Below the pieces are notes generated by a model. That model saw nothing but the letters and a program-made list of their open reading frames with translations. It was not told the origin of the DNA and did not search any database. This document shows positions 6,408 through 7,607 of a DNA stretch of 7,607 nucleotides, piece by piece. The DNA lies in contig CAXBLG010000111.1 of NCBI GenBank assembly GCA_963976395.1, positions 1 through 7,607 of the forward strand, read 5' to 3'. Source of the stretch: UBA11612 sp963976395 (GTDB lineage Bacteria > Pseudomonadota > Alphaproteobacteria > Rhodospirillales > Rhodospirillaceae). The position numbers and the translations under genes are program-made. The stretch's first letter is position 1; every line of letters begins with the position of its first letter.

Positions 6408-7607
6408 GCTAATCGGCTTGTACTTAATGCGATGCGGTTCAATTGCATCTGCGCCAAGTCGACGTTTTTTATCTTCCTCATAGTCCTGAAAATTGCCCTC
6501 GAACCACTCCACGTGGCTCTCGCCCTCGAAGGCCAGGATATGCGTCGCGATCCGGTCAAGAAACCACCGATCATGCGAAACAACGATGGCGCAGCCGGCG
6601 TATTCCAGCAGTGCCATTTCAAGCGCCCGAAGCGTATCCACGTCTAGGTCATTGGTCGGCTCATCGAGCAAAATAACGTTGGCTCCGGTTTTCAGCATCT
6701 TCGCCATGTGAACGCGATTACGTTCACCACCGGAAAGTTGACCGACCTTCTTTTGTTGGTCCGATCCTTTAAAGTTAAACCGGCCAACGTAAGCCCGGCT
6801 CGGCACCGAATATTTGCCTAACTGAATTTCATCTAGACCGTCCGAGATTTCCTCCCAAACCGTCGCATCCGATCTCAAGCTATCGCGGGACTGATCGACG
6901 TAACCAAGCTTCACCGTTTCGCCCACGGCAATTTCGCCTGAGTCTGGCTTGTCCTGGCCGGTAATCATACGAAACAACGTCGTCTTGCCGGCCCCGTTCG
7001 GACCGATCACACCAACGATACCTCCCGGCGGAAGTTTAAAGTTTAGATTATCAATAAGCAGCTGGTCGCCGTATCCCTTGGATAAATTCTTCGCTTCAAT
7101 CACATTAGCGCCCAACCGATCCCCAGCGGGTATTACGATCTGCATTGCCTCGGGCGCTTTATTGTTAGCCTCGGCCACCAAATCATCGAAAGCAGCGATA
7201 CGCGCTTTGCTTTTGGTCCGGCGGGCCTGCGGCGTTTGTCTAATCCACTCCAACTCGCGGTCAATGGTGCGGTCGCGCGCTTCTTCTTCGCGCTCCTCTT
7301 GCTTGAGTCTCTTTTTCTTCTGCTCTAGCCAGGACGTATAATTACCTTCGTAGGGGATGCCTTTGCCCCGATCGAGTTCCAAAATCCAACCAGTCACGTT
7401 ATCGAGGAAGTACCGGTCATGGGTCACGGCAACGACGGTACCTTCGTACTCTTCCAAAAAGCGCTCCAGCCACGCAACGGACTCCGCGTCCAAATGGTTG
7501 GTCGGCTCATCAAGGAGCAATAAATCTGGTTTGGAGAGAAGCAGTCGACACAGAGCCACGCGGCGACGCTCACCACCAGAGAGCTTGGTTACATCTGCAT
7601 CGGCGGG
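6402..7607 (-). CDS. ettA: EttA, ABC-F energy-dependent translational throttle protein, N-terminal part outside the window
   Basis: An ABC-F ATPase that binds the ribosomal E site and gates the first elongation steps according to ATP/ADP levels; it is cytosolic and not a transporter. The reading frame stays open to the right edge, giving 401 residues in the window. E. coli EttA has 555, so roughly the first 150, with Walker A of domain 1 and the arm, are missing. Numbering from the window edge: first signature LSGGE (9-13), Walker B LLLLDEPTNHLD (29-40), and switch THD (62-64). The EttA-typical GIPYEGNYTSWLEQKKKRL follows, then the charged linker (P-site tRNA interaction motif) with QARRTKSKAR (127-136). 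Domain 2 has Walker A GPNGAGKTT (202-210), LSGGE (291-295), LLDEPTND (313-320) and SHD (344-346). The C-terminus RIKYKPISR is typical of EttA and separates it from Uup and YheS. It converges with the dehydrogenase gene. Confidence 0.96.
   Translation of the reverse strand, partial: PADADVTKLSGGERRRVALCRLLLSKPDLLLLDEPTNHLDAESVAWLERFLEEYEGTVVAVTHDRYFLDNVTGWILELDRGKGIPYEGNYTSWLEQKKKRLKQEEREEEARDRTIDRELEWIRQTPQARRTKSKARIAAFDDLVAEANNKAPEAMQIVIPAGDRLGANVIEAKNLSKGYGDQLLIDNLNFKLPPGGIVGVIGPNGAGKTTLFRMITGQDKPDSGEIAVGETVKLGYVDQSRDSLRSDATVWEEISDGLDEIQLGKYSVPSRAYVGRFNFKGSDQQKKVGQLSGGERNRVHMAKMLKTGANVILLDEPTNDLDVDTLRALEMALLEYAGCAIVVSHDRWFLDRIATHILAFEGESHVEWFEGNFQDYEEDKKRRLGADAIEPHRIKYKPISR

Noticed and set aside
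1..7607. Novel defence, mobile or biosynthetic system
   Set aside because: All sizeable genes belong to well-known housekeeping families. No integrase, transposase, nuclease, CRISPR or unknown multi-gene cluster is present.

Overview
This is an ordinary chromosomal housekeeping segment from a proteobacterium, most likely an alphaproteobacterium. Evidence for that is inferential: a stand-alone mlaA-mlaC pair without the mlaFED genes, a GarR/GlxR-type dehydrogenase, a GST, and protein sequences that look alphaproteobacterial. Base composition is moderate in GC. No rRNA, tRNA, CRISPR array, transposase, phage gene or toxin-antitoxin pair was found, and I found no undescribed defence or metabolic system.

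Layout. From the left edge to 1758 (minus strand) lies the first 586 codons of a UvrD/PcrA-type DNA helicase, cut by the window edge at motif V. Eleven bases upstream of it, on the same strand, is metF (1770-2675), methylenetetrahydrofolate reductase, with a GTG start. The two probably form one transcript, metF-uvrD. A 309-base divergent intergenic region (2676-2984) follows. It holds the metF ribosome binding site, a small perfect hairpin in the metF leader and one perfect-consensus DnaA box.

On the plus strand, four genes run in the same direction with gaps of 40-48 bases: mlaA (outer-membrane lipoprotein of phospholipid trafficking), mlaC (periplasmic phospholipid carrier), a glutathione S-transferase and an NAD(P)-dependent beta-hydroxyacid dehydrogenase of the tartronate-semialdehyde reductase type. 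MlaA and MlaC act together in keeping phospholipid out of the outer leaflet of the outer membrane. The last two genes are simply co-directional, and no functional link to lipid transport is evident.

The right end holds ettA on the minus strand (6402 to beyond the window), an ABC-F translation factor missing its N-terminal part. Between the convergent dehydrogenase and ettA, a 304-base gap contains what reads as the decayed 3' end of an alpha/beta-hydrolase gene, resembling haloalkane dehalogenases, on the minus strand (6125-6325). This is the least expected item in the window.
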